DNA of 64,000 bases, taken from NCBI RefSeq assembly GCF_963259705.1, contig NC_081844.1:45956001-46020000 (forward strand), read 5' to 3'. A program made the translations under genes and the position numbers. This DNA comes from Myotis daubentonii. Its lineage: Eukaryota; Chordata; Mammalia; Chiroptera; Vespertilionidae. Under the pieces are notes generated by a model. It saw only the letters and a program-made list of their open reading frames with translations, made no database searches and was not told the DNA's origin. Below are positions 44,996 through 58,700 of the stretch, in pieces; position 1 is the first letter of the stretch, and each line of letters begins with the position of its first letter.

Positions 44996-45039
<44 letters not shown>
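44996..45039. repeat. (CA)n microsatellite
   Basis: An almost pure CA run of about 44 bases. Confidence 0.97.
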
Positions 45040-45044
<5 letters not shown>

Positions 45045-45189
45045 CATCCAGTACCTCAAAAGTTTCTCTTACTGAAAATTAGGTCACTTGAGGAATGGCT
45101 GACAAACTGAGAAACTGAAGAAACAGAGGGCATATTGCCTAAAGTAGTGAAGAATTTAAAACTAAAAGGATATTTTGAGGCAACATGGA

Positions 45190-45412
45190 AAGAACAGGGA
45201 ATTTTAAATCAGAAGATCTGGGCATGGACCCTGGATCCACCAATCATTATTTGCATGTGTGATCACTAGCAAATTACTTATTTTTCTCCCTGCGTTTTAG
45301 AGTATTTACCTCTAAGACTAATATAATAATGCATAAGCTACCTAATTGTTTTGAAGTTCAAATAAGATGATGTGTATAAATACATTTTATATGATACTGA
45401 GTGATTAGTAAT
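45190..45412 (+). repeat. MIR
   Basis: The order of ATCTGGGCATGGACCCTGGA, ACTAGCAAATTACTTATTTT, AGTATTTACCTCTAAGACTA and GTTTTGAAGTTCAAATAAGA follows the full sense MIR. Confidence 0.75.
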
Positions 45413-45416
45413 GGAA

Positions 45417-45484
45417 AAAGTCATAAAATTATTGCATGCAATTTTAAAAGAAAGTCATAAAACGATTGCATGCAATTTCAAAGG
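45417..45484. repeat. 34-bp direct tandem duplication with a palindromic core
   Basis: Two adjacent 34-base units, each AAAGTCATAAAA followed by ATTGCATGCAAT (a perfect 12-base palindrome) and TTYAAARG. They differ at only a few bases. Confidence 0.92.
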
Positions 45485-48400
45485 AAAGATTAAGACCCGT
45501 AAGGGGGAGTTAAGAGAAGAAAGACTTTTGCTTAATACCAGAAATAAACTTCTAAAAACAATGCTGGTTAAGTATGGAGTGGTCCCAATAGCTAAAAGAC
45601 AATGAATTCATACGTTTTGTGCCAAAGTCACAAGGTCATTTTGTCTGAAAAGCAAAGAGATTGTGAATCAGATGGAAGATATGCAAAACTAATTTAAAAG
45701 TTTCTTCCAATTTTGAAACTCTATGAATATGAATAGAGTAGAACTATTCAAGTATTGATACTGCAAAGTGAATCTCTGCCCTAAATAGGCCACCAGAATC
45801 CAATGCTTTGTGTATTGCAAATTCTACCCACCCCAAATTTTCTTAATAAAAATAGTATCTTCAAGAAGCAAACAGGGAAATGTGTGCCAATTATTTATTG
45901 AGTTTTTGTGCCATAAATTCCTATTAAAATAAACATGTTAATGCATGTAAAAGTATGCGTAATTGGAAAGGCACGATATGAACTTAGGTATAGATATTAT
46001 GGCAAGATACTAAGAAATGGCCAATTAAATTAATTTCAGGGTGGGAACTTGGCCTTTTTTAAAAATTAATATGGCCTGATTCTTTTTTTTCCACTTTTAA
46101 ACTCTAGTTCCTAAGCAAGCACCAATTTCACATCATGAAGGTGGCGATGATTTCTCAGGAAAACCACCAAGGGTTTTCCCAGGATCAACATTCACTTGGG
46201 CACAGGGCTGCTGCTCCCGGGCTTCAGGCATCAGGACTTGGGTTAACCACATAGAACACAGAGGCTGGCGACTTTCCAGCCAGTGCTACTTATGACTGTG
46301 CTATTGGCTATCACAGGAACATCCGTCTGCCACAGAGCATCATGCAAGCTATTGAACATTCCCTCATTTACTTAAAATTTAGAGCATTTATTATGGGCCA
46401 GGTACTCTGCTAGGAAGTGCGAATACAATGTTAAGAGAGTCTTGCATCGCAAGGCATGTGGATGAACTGTGACCATCCCTGAAAAAATAGTATAATGACT
46501 ATTGTGTATGTTCATGTTCATAAAAAAAGAGTTATTTAACCTAAGGCTTACATTCTGAAGAATTGATTCTCATGTTAATTGGGAAAATCTGCTCAATACA
46601 AATCAGGTAAAATAAAAATTTTCAAGTAGCCATATAATAAGGCTTTAAAACTAAGTTCTGCATGTCAATTATTTAACATTATATATACTCCAACCAATTC
46701 ATTCTAAAAGTAGTAAAATATGTTAGAGATGTTCATGTTAGCTGCAATACAGGGACAAGCCTTTAAACATAATAAAAGCATGTACTCACTGCATAATACA
46801 TATGGCTGTGGTAGCAACGATGGAACACTCTGTCTAAAATGGTCCTGAAATCCTAATCTCCATTTGGCCATCCACTTTTTCAAATGTATTTTGAGAAGAT
46901 CTGGAAACTTTGCTATACCTAATGAATGCCTCCCGTTTATTATTCATAGAGATCAAAAGGGATATATCAAAAGTAGTTTCACCATGGTTAACATCTGTAA
47001 CTATTTTCTCTCAATCCCAAGGGTCAAGAAAAAAGCCTAGCGTCTTTGTCTATACTTAACACAAATGCGACAACAGACAGAAATTCTTAATGCTCTCAAA
47101 GGTAAGATGGCTAGGCGGGGAGGAAATGATTAAATAAATGTTAATATCTGTAGTTAATAAATGTTAATAATGATTTACAATTTGGATAAAAGATAAAATG
47201 ACAGGTTTCATTGGAGCCACATCCAAATATATGAAGGAAAATGCAATTGTATTAATACAGTTTATTCATAAGAGGAATACAATGGCAGCGCATTTGTGGG
47301 GCATTCACACTCCATGAAAAAATATTGAGCTGTAGTGATTGCGCATCACGTATATCCCAATTTAAGGGTTCTGAAAGTGATAAAACATGTTCGCAGCAGT
47401 AACTATACACAGATGCTATACAAAGGTGAAAATCACACAGAAGATTTTTAAAAACAAAAGCAAGCATGTCAAGGTCAGCAAACAGACGAAGCTCAGGGAA
47501 ACAGGTGAGCGTGCATGAGCAGAGACATGTTTTGCAACCACAGCATCTCCCAAACGAACTGTCTCAATTGAGTGACAAGTTATTTTTACCAAAAATGTTT
47601 TATCTTCAGGCAGAAATGCCATTAATCCACAGAGAGTAAATACCACCGAAGGCCCCATTTCATGGAGTGTGCATAGTTCAGGAAGCCCAGAGATCTGTCC
47701 AAACAATGAAAAACTGTGCTTTCCAAAACCTTTCATCTGTGTTTCCATTTATACCATGGAGAGGGCAGAGAACAAATTTCTCATGCCTGAATTTGATAAG
47801 CACCATCGTGAGACAGCTATCCATAAACTTTCTAGCCTTTCTTTGGTTTCACTAAAAACATAAAGATAACTGGAGGGCAGACAGGAAGCAATCCCCTTCA
47901 CCTTGGCTGATGGCCATTGGTACCATACAGTTATGAGGGCAGGTGGACTCTGGCTGTTGGTTCAAATACCACTAATTGAACCCTAAATTCCTGCACTAAA
48001 AGATTGATGAGTTCTTCAAAAGATCAGTGGGAAAGCAAACTTAACCAATAGTGTTTCATGGCAAACAAGTGGTCCATTGTAACATCATAGTTCCTATGAT
48101 CATTAAAGTATCAGGACAATTCTGAAAAGTGATCAAGGACAAGGTCCTACAAGGAATAAGCTTTGAATGGGCCAATGTTGATAGGAGACCTTCAATCCAG
48201 ATTTTCTAAAATACATGTTAGGCTTTGCAGATTATAATGGAAAGTGTGTTTAAATATCAATTGGGGGTGGGGGTGGGGGTTTAAGAATGAATTTTTACAT
48301 ATTTTAGTATAATATGATATTTTTCCAGGAAAGCAGTGAAATGGCCAAAAGGTTCACTCATTCATGAACAAATGATACATCTTTCACAACCTAGGTCATA

Positions 48401-49430
48401 TTTTCACAAACTCAAGTTATGGTATAGGTAGTGGATTGTGAAATCAATTTATTACATTGCGACTAGCATTCTTTAAAGAAAAGAAATGAAAAAAAATAAA
48501 GCACTGATTTAATATATTATTACCTCATAATACATACATATGCATATTTATCATTTTAAAATGTGATCGTGTGTATGTGCATGTGTGGGTGTGCACTTGC
48601 ATTAATAATCACACTGTACATTTTTTTTCCTTATGGTGGGGTCTTGGTCAGAAAGTTTTAAAAATACCAATTTAGAGAGAGAGCACTTGGAATCAGAACA
48701 TGCCAGTAAATCTGACCTTAAAAAAAGGTAACATTTTTTCACTGCTGCCTGCCAAACACTGAGATAAGCATTGGTATTTAATCCTCACAACAATGCTGTA
48801 AGGCAGAAACTTTTGTCATTCACATTCTGTGGTTAGGAAAACTTGCCCAGGTTTGTACAGATCGATGTGGGAATTCAAGTCAAATCTATAGCACTCAAGG
48901 CCACAGGAACACAAGTGAGGCCTCTGTAAAGAATCTTGTTCAAGGTCAATAGTCAGAGCTCAGGACACCTCAGAAGAGACCAAGATCTTAGAGGGGTAAA
49001 GACTGTTGCTAACATAGAAGATATCTGTATCATAAAACCCTGTTATATTCGTGCCTTCATGACTGTGTTATATATGGGTTGTGATGGCTTGTATGGAAAA
49101 TAAACCAAAGCTCACCTTAAACTATTTCTTCGGCTTGATCTGTTTAAGGTCTTGGGGGAGGGGGCTGATACAGCCGGTTATAGCTGTTCAGCTGGTGCTT
49201 ACCAATTCAACCACCCCTTTTCCTTAGTGCAAGAAGATGGGCAAATTAGAGCATACCCTATGTTAGAATAGGGTGCCATATATTAGCATAACACTAAGAT
49301 GTCATTATAACTTAAAGAAAAGTTAAGAAAAAAAAGCAAGGCATTTTCTTAAGTAAGCATGGGTTGGTAAAGAATAGAAAAAATTCTAAAAATAATACAA
49401 GTCAAAAGTAGATTAGGATAAGGGAGCATC
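45485..49430. other. Intron 3 segment, largely unassigned
   Basis: 46385-46440 resembles an L2/MIR tail (TTATTATGGGCCAGGTACTC). 46110-46330 is GC-richer and unassigned. 48263-48281 is a short GGGGGT repeat. 48750-48900 is a MIR (listed separately). No gene is supported. Confidence 0.45.
48750..48905 (-). repeat. MIR
   Basis: TATTTAATCCTCACAACAAT, CATTCTGTGGTTAGGAAAAC and GAATTCAAGTCAAATCTATA follow the reverse MIR. Confidence 0.7.
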
Positions 49431-49434
49431 TAGA

Positions 49435-49436
<2 letters not shown>

Positions 49437-49491
<55 letters not shown>
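49437..49491. repeat. (GA)n microsatellite
   Basis: A pure GA run of about 54 bases. Confidence 0.97.
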
Positions 49492-49494
<3 letters not shown>

Positions 49495-49499
49495 GGAAA

Positions 49500-51525
49500 G
49501 AAGAAATGAGGGAAGAACAGAGTGAGGGAAAGAAAAGGAACCCTGTCCCTCCTTTACTTTGGTGAATATTAAATATTTTTCATTAGCCATTTTGCTTTTT
49601 CAATAAAATAAAAATATCTCTTCATACATATTCATCTGGAGCTCTGTATAAAGGATATCCCACTAGTAGAAAACTCATTCTCCCAATTCCATGAAACTTC
49701 CAGGTAGACATGCAGCTTAAAGAAAATAATGCCAGTAAATCATTGGAAAAAATTATATAGGAAGAGAATAAAAATGTACCAAACGTCTACACTGCACCTG
49801 GAATACTATTAGCTACTTTGATACACACATCAAGGCAGTTACCAATTACCTTTCTATTGGCCACAGGCTTTTAATTTATAATTTTCCAAAGACACGCTGT
49901 CAGGCAGTATCAATAGCAACCTTGAACAATAGACAACAGTCATTATCTTAATAGTCCTTCACTTGACTTACCTCCTATAGGAACTTTCCTACAGATGCAG
50001 AGCATGCTGACTGATGATACCCACAACTCAATGAATGTTATCTTTCTGCTTCCATCAGTTGAATTTAACACTTAATCAAAAGATAGTTGTATTTGTTTCT
50101 CAAACTATTTTTATCAGTTGTACTTGTTATTGTAATTTTCTCTATTTAAATATTTACATAACCCAATCAAATATGAGTTGTTTCTTTGAAAATTTAGATG
50201 AAGGTTTGGAAAGACTCCACACAAAATGAGTTACTATAAAAACAAACAAACAAACAAAAACAACAAACAGAAAACTGCTGTTCAATTAGGTACCAGAGAT
50301 AACAGTAAAATACAGGAGGGAAAACTCATAAAATCCTAAAGGAATTCTGTTCTGAGATTGCTTTAAAAATTATCTTTGAGTTCTCATTTTTACTTAAAGA
50401 AACCCAAACTGAAAGTCATAATTAAGGGATTATGGCTATGAATTTTAAAGCAAAACAACAGTCAGCATATCCCTACCTAAAGAAAAGGCCTTGGCCCATA
50501 CTGCAGAACACTGAAATGAATTAAATGCTTACAGGTTATATGTGTTATTTTTATGATTTTTCCACATGAACTAGTCAACTAATGAACCAGCTATCAGCCC
50601 CTAATTTGTTCATAAGTTGGCTTCCAATACATCCTAAAAGTAAATAACAAACAACAAACAATCTTGAAAAAAATCACACATATTACTCTATTTTGCATTG
50701 GAAATAGTTAAACTTACATATTATCCAGTTACACTTAATATGTAAATACTCCCACATACCATACCTGTTGGAACCAAATTATATACATTTTGCATGAGGA
50801 GATTTAGTAGCACTAAAGTCATCAATCTATTCTGCAGAAACAAAGGGCTTTTTAAGCAATCAGTTCTGAATCTTGACATTGGTTTAAAGCTATAGATTAC
50901 ATCTTGAGCTCTTAGCATCCTAAAGCTTCATTAATCTCTGTCTCAGAAGCTGCAAAACCTTATTCATGGATTTATTTATAGTGACTATTTATGTTTCACA
51001 CATTCACTAGGAATCTCACATTAAGAAAAGAGATTTGTGGTATTATTTTTTTTATTTTGTAATTTTTAATCTATGGTAGATGTTCTATTCTAAGCTACAA
51101 AAATGGTTCTGAACCAGCTATAAAATATCAGATGAAGAAGATTATGAGGTTACCTAATTCAGAATAAAAATTTCCCTCCTAACCTAAATTGAAATTCTGA
51201 AGCCAAAAAGTATTTTCATATAACACTTTTATTTAATGCCTCCTATGATGTTGTGCATTTTTATTTTTTCAAAAATTTCTGTTTGAGGTTAGTAGTCTGT
51301 ATCAATGTCACTTTCCAGGTTGTAACATTGTGCTTTATATATTTATGTAAGATGTTACCTCTGGGAATAATTAGGTGATGGGAATACTGGATATTTCTTA
51401 TAAATGCATGTCAATGTATCATTATCTCAAAATAAAATGTTTAAAAAGTTCTCATTGAGCAAAAGTTAATTAGGATATAGTATATACTATGCTTGAAATC
51501 CATGATTTGACTATAATTTTTCCTA
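49500..51525. other. Intron 3 segment, nothing recognised
   Basis: AT-rich sequence with no gene or repeat that I can name. Confidence 0.5.
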
Positions 51526-51529
51526 TTTA

Positions 51530-51690
51530 TTTGCTCTGAACCTTAAGCAAGTTGCATTCCCCCCCCCCCCCCGAGCATACTTCATCCTAGGTAAAATGGG
51601 GGTAATTTCTCATAGAGTTATTGTAAAGAATAAATAACATATATCAAGGATTCAATACAGTAGTAGGTGTTCAAGGAATGGCGTGTATTT
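51530..51690 (+). repeat. MIR with internal C run
   Basis: CCTTAAGCAAGTTGCATTCC, a run of 14 C (51559-51572), GTAAAATGGGGGTAATTTCT and AGAGTTATTGTAAAGAATAA follow the sense MIR. Confidence 0.72.
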
Positions 51691-51699
51691 ATTTAGGTA

Positions 51700-53210
51700 G
51701 GCTGATTTTTTTGGTCAACTTACAGTTAAAATACAAAATTACATATATCTTCAAGACAAATAACAATATTTACTTAAAGTAAACTGCATTTTGCCCCAAT
51801 CTTGCAATATAAGTGAAAACCAAATGCAAAGGGGACCACAACAGAAGGCCCAAGATTTTATCCAAAGACCAAGTGTCCTTTTAATGATTTAGCATCCTCA
51901 AATTGCTCAGTGACATGGAATTATGCCAAGCCATTCATGCCAAATAAACACAATGGCGAGCCAGAGGAAACAGCCAGGCCCTTTTATGCAATTAGGAATT
52001 CTACTGGAAGAGAAAACATAACCTGCAGATAAGTGAAAAGCATGACCCCAAGATTTGGGATAACGGATTTCAGTATGCAGTTAAGCATGCACACTTTCAA
52101 GTCGGTATTGCCACAATGACACACTTTAGCCACATGTACCCCTCTTGACATGTAGGCATCAACCACTAAACTTTTGAGGAGTTCTATAAGGTGACTAAGC
52201 AGCATGTACACATGAAATTCAGAGAGAAGTCAGTGCCCTGCCAAAGGCCCAGTCTGAAAGGGATGCTGACTTGAAAACCAAACACTGTGTGCTGGTAGAC
52301 ACGGGCGCTCTTTTCATTATTACTTTTATCAGTAATGGAATTAGAATCCCTGAAAGCATCACTCACCAAATCCCCAAAAGAAAGGCAAATATTTGTGCCA
52401 GATTATGTGAGATGACATCTAAAGAATTTCATCCAAAGGATGTGTCATGATTTAAGACCCGCTTCCCCTCAGGTATTGGAAGTCAAGTTTTGACATGCAG
52501 CGTCTCTCCGTTTCTCCAACAAGTCACTGTCTTCCACATGTCTTAACCTAAAACAACTAATTACATTCGGTGCTATTTCATCAACTTACACCCAGCAGGA
52601 AAGTGCCTTTATTTCTTTATTTATTTTACCGTATCAGAATGTTATTCTTCTGGAAAAAAGCATTTCCTCTTTAGCAATGCTGTAAAAGTTGAAAAGCAGA
52701 ATTGCAGAGGAGGTATTAGACACCATAGGCTAACTGGAAGCTATGCATACTTATTTCCATTTCCTATCTCAGATTTTATTTTAGAGTCTTAGATAATTGC
52801 CACTTCAATGCTTTCCTATTATTCTTCCAAAGGGGAAAACAAGTTTTAATATAAACCTTGGCTTTCTTAAGCAAACCTGCCTTGGAAGTACTTAAGATAA
52901 TTCATATAGTCTTTTAAGGCTACGATGACAGCTTTAATCCCACTTCTGAATAACTATTTGCAAGGAAAGGTACTAGGCAGGTATTTCCATAATGGCTTTT
53001 ATTCACATTTAAACAAAAGCTGGCTTTACTTAGCTAGAGTAGAAACACCTAGGCAGGCGGGACCTTTGCCCTGGAGCCATGACAAGAAGACAACCTGGTG
53101 CAGGAATTTCCTCCCTGAGTTCACGGGGGCCTTTGGTGGCCTACAGGCAGTCACCCTGCAAACACCTGTGGGATGGCATTCCATGTATATCGGACCTTAG
53201 ATTTGTGTTT
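51700..53210. other. Intron 3 segment, unassigned
   Basis: No repeat is recognised. A 91-codon frame at 52925-53200 lies in a GC-richer patch but shows no known domain, initiation context or conserved splice sites. Confidence 0.4.
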
Positions 53211-53227
53211 CTTCTTCCATTCGCTTT

Positions 53228-53436
53228 ATTTTTTAAAAAATATATTTTTACTGATTTCAGAGAGGGAGAGAGAGATAGAAACATCAATGATGAGAGAGAA
53301 TCATTGATTGACTGCTTCCTGCATGTCCCCCACTAGGGATTGAGCCTGCAACCCGGCATATTCCCTAACCAGGAATCGAACTATAATCTCCTGGTTCATA
53401 GGTTGATGCTCAACCACTGAGCCACCGCAGCCCGGG
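53228..53436 (-). mobile_element. Ves SINE, antisense
   Basis: The tail side is TTTTTTAAAAAATATATTTT, followed by the GA-rich body and the reverse head CAACCACTGAGCCACCGCAG. The flanking 13-mers TTCCATTCGCTTT (53215-53227) and TTCCATTCACTTT (53437-53449) differ at one base. Confidence 0.94.
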
Positions 53437-53449
53437 TTCCATTCACTTT

Positions 53450-54912
53450 CAATATTACCAAACGCCTATTATATTTCAGAAGCTGTGCACAAACTGCATA
53501 ATTTCAAACCAAACATGCTATGGGCCTTCGGTATTGCAGAGTGATACATTAAGTAAGTGCTTAATACACTTCCAATTAAGTCTCCTTTCCATTTTATTTT
53601 CCTATTTCTTTGTATAAATTTTATCCAAGTTTCCTTAATGACACAATCTGAAAAATTTTTGAAGCTGAAAAGATGGCTAGGATACTCACAAGTAACGGTA
53701 ATGTTTTAATTGTGATGGCATTTGACTGATAGTGAAATATAATTAGTGAAATATTGACTCCATATAAATTCTTACCTTTTTAACATTGTGTTTATTTTGA
53801 AAGTGACTTTTGGAGGAGCTTATTTCTTGTTTGCATTTTAAAGGTAATTGTGTGGAGAAAGTACAATTGAGCCCTCAATATTTATTATCACCATTACCAA
53901 AAAAAGGGTAAATCCTAATTTAGTTCACCAACTTCTCAAAGTTTCTCATCTATGATATCACAGTAAACAGAAATAACATTTTAGTGTTTTAAAAGGGAAA
54001 ACAGATGATGAGAGAAAGTCTTATATTTGCCTTCCCTTCCTCAATGATCTTCCTATTATAGCATATGTCCCACACTAGTGCAGAGGCAGCTTGGCATTAA
54101 ATAGAATTAGGAAGACACTAATGAATATCCTCACTTCTAAGTATGTGACCTTCTCTGAGTTTTACCTTGGAAAATGGTGATAATATTTCATTATGGTGGA
54201 ATACCATAAATGACATAGATGCACCCATCAAGTTTAGCACACCTTTTAGTTTATGTTCCTTCTATTCTGCCTGACTCACCTATTTCCAAGTTTATATCAT
54301 TAAGCACTTCCTTTCTAAAAGATGTCTAGAATATCTTTGGCTTTCAAAAATTAGCTTCTTCAGAAATACCTAACACTAATTGCACTTACCATTCACTTTT
54401 CTTCTAAGACTGTCACAAGATATAAAAATGGATGCTTATAGATAAAATCAGATTCATCTGATTTCTAAGTAATCTTAAATAAATAACAGTTTGAGTATGT
54501 CATCTTAGTTAAAGAGATAGATAAAATTTTGACAGCTCTAGTTTTAATGTTCAAAGCATTAAATTAAACTAGTAGCATTACTCAATAAATGAATATTTAA
54601 AGAGTATGTATGAGGATATCATTTTCTCAAATGTATGGGTGACGTGAATAGTTGTTCGTTACAACTAACATGCATAATGAATAAATCATGGCTGATGTCC
54701 ATGGATACACCTAGATAGGATACTGAAACAGAGTTTAGGATATGTTAAGTAGCAAATCACTATTCAGTCCTACCTATCTAATATTTGTAAAGAAAACATA
54801 GCATTAGCATAATCACACAAAGCAACTTTTTTAGGGGCCTATTATATCTGGCATGGGAAGATAATGGAGAGTCATTCCTGAATGCCAATCAGAGCACAGC
54901 ACCTGGCATGGA
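53450..54912. other. Intron 3 segment, mostly unassigned
   Basis: A diverged sense MIR is likely at about 54095-54230 (GTATGTGACCTTCTCTGAGT). Nothing else is recognised. Confidence 0.45.
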
Positions 54913-55756
54913 CAGTAGTTTCCACTTATCAACAGTTTATCTTATAGTGGTCTTGGTTACTTGCCATCAACCATGGTCCAGAAAACATTAAATGGAAAAT
55001 TCCAGAAACAAACAATTCATAAGTTTTAAATTGTGCACTGTTCTGAGTAGCATGATGAAATCTCCTGCCATTCTGCCTGAGATGTGAATCATCTTTTTGT
55101 CCAGTATCCATGCTGTACATACAACACAATATTTTGAGATAGAAAGGGAGAGACCACATCCACATAACTTTTATTACAATAATTGTTATCATTGTTCTGT
55201 TTTATTATTAGTTACTAGAGGCCCGGTGTACAAAATTTGTGCACTGGCGCGGGGGAGGATCCCTCAGCCCGGCCTGTGCCCTCTCACAGTCCAGAGCCCT
55301 CCCTCGGGGGATGTCTGACTGATGGCTTAGGCTCACGAGGAACGGGCCTACACCAGCAGTCAGACATCCTTAGTGCTGCCATGGAGGTGGGAGAGATTCC
55401 CACCACCGCCATTGCACTCACCAGGTATAAGCCTGGCTCAAGGCTTCTGGCTGAGCAGCACTCCCCCTGTGGGAGCACACTGACCACTAGGAGGCAGCTC
55501 CTGCATTGAGCATGTGCCCTCTGGTGGTCAGTGTGCATCATAGCAACTAGTCATTCTGCTGTCCAGTCTATTTGCATATTAGCCTTATATTATATAGGAT
55601 TGTTGTTAAACTCTTACTGTGCCTAACTCCTAAAATTTAAATGTATCACAGGTATGTATGTATCGGAAAATATGTAGTATATAGGGCTTGGTACTAGCAG
55701 TTTCAGGTATCCACTGGGGTCTGGCGGAGTATCTCTGGTGGATGAGGGGGAAACTG
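54913..55756 (+). mobile_element. Tigger-family (pogo) DNA transposon, split by Helitron
   Basis: The left end CAGTAGTTTCCACTTATC and the right end GATGAGGGGGAAACTG are diverged inverted repeats, with a TA after the right end. Internal landmarks are ACATTAAATGGAAAATTCCA, GAGTAGCATGATGAAATCTC and GTATGTATGTATCGGAAAAT. It is a short internally deleted copy of about 460 bp without its Helitron insert, and no transposase remains. Confidence 0.82.
55215..55599 (-). mobile_element. HeliBat-type Helitron (385 bp) inside Tigger
   Basis: On the minus strand the 5' end is TCCTATATAATATAAGGC. The 3' end has the hairpin (GTGCACAAATTTTGTACAC) followed by CGGGCCTCTAG. The flanks are A and T. Removing it restores TATTATTAGTTATTGTTGTT, the uninterrupted Tigger sequence. 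Its open frames (55237-55541) are not genes. Confidence 0.95.
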
Positions 55757-55757
55757 T

Positions 55758-58700
55758 ATTATGTCTCAATTGTTGTGCAAAGTATCTGCATACTTTTGAA
55801 AGCAAATATAAACGCAGCCTTTAATAAAGACACTGCTATATGAATAAAGGGGTGGGGGTGGAGGGGCGCAAAGGTGGTCATTTTAGCTCTGTTCTCTCCA
55901 AATATGATTGATTCTAAAAATATATTTTTTTAAATGCATAGTCCTTTAAGGCCAAAGAAAATTGGAAAGGAGACAACCGTGATAACATTTTGGAAAATGA
56001 AAAGCAGGTGGATATGTAGTCATTGCATCAGTGGACCTGAAAGTTCAGCAGGGGGCAAAGCCAAGAAGCAACCTGATTTACATGAAAGAACAACCAAAAA
56101 GCTCTTGGATCTGATGGCATCAGGCACCAATGCAGGTGGGATTGACAATGGGACAAATTGAAAATTATGAAGAGGTCAGACAGCCAAATCTATTTCCCAC
56201 TGTGACAAAAGACTGATTTATTTCAGACTATACAGATTTCTTCCCTGAACAGAATAAAATTGAAGATCAAGGACTGAGACACCCAAGTAAGTTGAGAGTG
56301 GTGATAATTATTCTGAATATGGGGGTATGGAGGAGGTGGAGTTTTATATTTAATGCTGAGACTCTCAGCCCTAACCCACTCAGATCTCATTTTAGAGAAC
56401 TGGCAGCCAGGACTATACTCTTAGAAAAGAGATTAAGGCAATCAGGGTGTGTTTTTAAAGGAACTGACCCAGTCTGCTCACAACACAGTAAAGACTATGG
56501 TCAGCAAGGCCCGTCCATATGCAGAGAACGATCAGTCAGCTTTTAGGTGGCTAGTGGACTTGGTCAGTATTCATTGACGTTTCAGGGTTAAATAAAAGTA
56601 TTTTTAGTCATGCAAGGTCACATTTTTTTTTTAAATCTCTGATGTTCCTTTATCGCAGTGAGTTTATGAGGATTTCACTTTCTTCCCAAAAAGAAAGTAA
56701 ATGAAGAGAGAGGAAGACCAAAAATCCTACCAACAAGAGATCGAATGCAAGAAAACTGCAAAGGAGACGCTCAGGATAAGGCAGAGGGAAATCCCAGGAT
56801 GACAGCTGTGCACAGGCCCAGGGCAATCAGTCCAGATCAAAGCTGACCAGATTGTTTCACCAGAAATTTCTTCTGGAAGATGAAAGTATTAGAAAACCTA
56901 ATGTGTTGGCTGTTTTGAGAGGTGATTCACACAATCTGAGGAATGGGACTGAATCAGTGGTAAATATTTATAAATGTATAAACGTAAAGCAAAGCCAACA
57001 ACAACAACAACAAAATGCACACATCACTAGGGAAAACAAACCAAAAAAAAAAAAAAGGTCAGGAAAGGAAATGCAGTCCTAGTATACTTCATGGGTCAGC
57101 TGTGAACAATGACCCCTTGCATGGTCACCATGAACTTGGGTCTTGTTATAATTAGGATCTAACAGGGGTTGAGGTGATGGTTAGTGTTGACCGATGTGAT
57201 AAAAAAGGAGGATGAAAGAGAGTGAATGCCTCACCTTCCAGAGTGTGTGGTGAGTGAAGTTCATAGGTAATTTTAAAACCAAAGAATCAAGAAGTAGCAG
57301 CAAAACATGTTATCTGAAGATATAGAGGTCAAGTCTGAAAGAATCAGTCAACAGACTTGGAAGTGCTTGCCTCCAAGGAGCAGGAAAATCATTTGGGCAA
57401 GGGAATAGGGGCAATGCTATTTTTCGTAAGCCTAAGAAACACTGGCCCTTTAAACTCTGTGCAATTACAACTCTGACAAAATTAAAATTACAGGTTAAAA
57501 AAAGAGTATGAGGAGAATTAAGGAATATTTCTTGATGGTTGGGACTGTCTTGTTTGGGTAACAGTGTCTTATCACACTGAAGAAGGAATGAATAGCCAGT
57601 CTAGAACTGTGCCTCAGTGCTGGAACCACGCCATCTGGGGATTAACAGGCAATCTTGGCTTTGAAGTAGACAAGAAGGCAGATTGTCATTTATCCTAGTT
57701 CCATGGGTAACAGATACTGACAGTTGACAAAACTGATAGGCTTTAATATATAGTTTAGAAAAGTCGGTACAATAATGCGAGTACTAAAACTTGATATCTA
57801 TCCATCTGATTCTATGAGAAAATCCCATTCTTTTGCAATACTGAAAAATAGAGAACACATGGGTATGTTAGCTGTTAAATACGCACGCAGAGTCTCCAAT
57901 CTGTTCCATAAAATATTCATGTTTGTTTGAATATGAAAAATATTTCTCCAACATCTTGTAGTAAAACTCTCTGCATCTTGCTCGGTTTATAGGTTAGAGC
58001 AAATTCTAATTCAATGTAGGAACGTTCTGTATCAACATCTCCAAGAACGTTTGATGAAATGCAGATAACTGGGCACTACTCCAGACCAAGAGAATCATAA
58101 TCTCTGCCATCTGATAATATGCATTTTTAATAAGCTCTTGAGAGATTTTTATAACGTATTTGATATCAAATTTATACTAGGTAACTCCCAAGGCTTTTGT
58201 TTGTTTGATAGCTTGTTTTTTTCTTTAATCTAAGAGTTATGACCTCCTTTTGCTCTTAACAATTGCCTCGCTTCCTTTTCAAAATCTTTCCAAACCACTT
58301 ATATGATGCTTATTCAGAGACTGTATTTATATATGTTTGTATATTCTTTTTTCTCCAAAACAAGGTAAGTTCTTAAAGGCTTAGGGCAACACCAAATATG
58401 TCCTTGAATTTTTTTCACAACAACCTGGCTCATCAAATATTCTTCAGTAAATGTTGAAAGAATTAACAAAAATATGGATGGGAATATTGAAGGAAAATTA
58501 TTATTTTATCATTTTAAATTGCAACAAATTTATACCTGGAAAACAATTCTCGTGATTGGCTTTAGCTGCCATATTAACTCTAAGGTTTTAAATCATTGTG
58601 GCTCTAGATATAAAATATGAATTAATCAAATGTCAAGCTTTCAATTCTTTTAAATTCTTATTTACAACCTCCATGTATATCAACTTAAAGTGGTCTGTCT

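Noticed and set aside
52925..53200. 91-codon plus-strand frame
   Set aside because: It has no recognisable domain, no good start context and no splice partners; it is kept only as an unassigned segment.
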